A stretch of DNA of 5,700 nt from assembly GCA_002296055.1 (NCBI GenBank), contig DBHE01000042.1, positions 1-5,700 on the forward strand, written 5' to 3'. Both the position numbers and the translations under genes were made by a program. Shown one piece after another: positions 5,545 to 5,700 of the stretch; within the stretch, counting starts at the first letter, position 1, and every line of letters begins with the position of its first letter. The notes under the pieces were generated by a model. It made no database searches and was not told the DNA's origin. It was given only the letters and a program-made list of their open reading frames with translations. Origin of the DNA: Pseudomonadaceae bacterium UBA836. GTDB lineage: Bacteria > Pseudomonadota > Gammaproteobacteria > Pseudomonadales > Pseudomonadaceae.

Positions 5545-5623
5545 GGTTGTCTCCCAAGTGGATGGCAGCCGAAGGCTTATTGGCTGCAGGCAGGATATGG
5601 CACTGGCATGACGGATTTGTGAC
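5545..5623. promoter_or_regulatory. Divergent intergenic region of small gene and NAD-kinase-like gene
   Basis: These 79 bp must hold the promoters for both flanking genes. The Shine-Dalgarno of the small gene is at its left end on the minus strand. A direct repeat TGGCA-C-TGGCA occurs at 5598-5608. No hexamer pair with correct spacing stands out on either strand. A TGGCAC suggestive of sigma-54 at 5598 lacks the TTGC partner, so I do not call it. Confidence 0.3.
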
Positions 5624-5700
5624 ATGACAAACAGCACACCCAACACCCGCTTCAGGCTCGGCCTGATCATCAACCCCCTGGCCGGCCTGGGTGGCCGCGC
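5624..5700 (+). CDS. ATP-NAD kinase family protein (COG3199 type), N-terminal fragment
   Basis: Only the first 25 residues and part of the next codon are in the window. After a short polar lead (MTNSTPNTR) the sequence FRLGLIINPLAGLGGR matches the N-terminal strand and glycine-rich turn that I recall for pseudomonad ATP-NAD kinase-like proteins of COG3199, related to NAD kinases and AcoX. Such proteins are predicted to phosphorylate NAD or a related nucleotide, but the group is poorly characterised. The ATG at 5624 is the only start between an in-frame TGA at 5609-5611 and the conserved segment. No Shine-Dalgarno precedes it. The GGDG-type catalytic motif would lie outside the window, so activity cannot be judged. 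Confidence 0.65.
   Translation, partial: MTNSTPNTRFRLGLIINPLAGLGGR

Noticed and set aside
5598..5614. TGGCAC suggestive of a sigma-54 promoter
   Set aside because: The second element (TTGC at the right spacing, with the GC doublet ten bases from GG) is absent.
5545..5673. Upstream start (5673) giving a 105-residue form of the small protein
   Set aside because: It would overlap the start of the divergent NAD-kinase-like gene, and the ATG at 5544 has a strong Shine-Dalgarno.

Overview
The window looks like chromosomal DNA from a GC-rich gammaproteobacterium, most likely a pseudomonad (Pseudomonas or a close relative such as Halopseudomonas). The reasons are a Pseudomonas-type PdxB, a PhaG/RhlA-family hydrolase that keeps PhaG residue numbering, an EpmC-family protein, a NorM/PmpM-like MATE pump and a DUF3080 lipoprotein. 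The genus is inferred from remembered family sequences, not from a search. There is no sign of phage, transposon, CRISPR array, tRNA or rRNA.

Layout from left to right. Positions 1-836 (minus) hold the N-terminal 278 residues of a DUF3080-type lipoprotein that runs off the left edge. It lies 18 bp behind a complete MATE efflux gene (855-2261, minus), and the two are probably one operon. An 85-bp divergent intergenic region separates the MATE gene from an EpmC-like gene (2347-2874, plus). That gene converges, with only 3 bp between stop codons, on a PhaG-like 3-hydroxyacyl transferase/thioesterase (2878-3777, minus).

A 449-bp gap (3778-4226) separates phaG from the divergent pdxB. It has no convincing protein gene, but its right-hand part carries several inverted repeats. 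One is a good intrinsic terminator on the minus strand with no gene in front of it, which suggests a small RNA or a phaG leader attenuator. pdxB (4227-5366, plus) overlaps tail-to-tail by 11 bp with a 62-residue gene (5356-5544, minus). Divergent from that gene, an ATP-NAD-kinase-like gene starts at 5624 and runs off the right edge.

Functionally this is a mixed housekeeping neighbourhood: drug/cation antiport, EF-P modification, 3-hydroxyacyl-ACP diversion, pyridoxal phosphate synthesis and an NAD-kinase-like protein. The alternating strands imply several short transcription units, not one pathway. I found no clear undescribed multi-gene system. The points most worth checking are the orphan terminator and inverted-repeat cluster upstream of phaG, the EpmC homologue in a probable pseudomonad, and the small Cys/His-containing protein beside pdxB.
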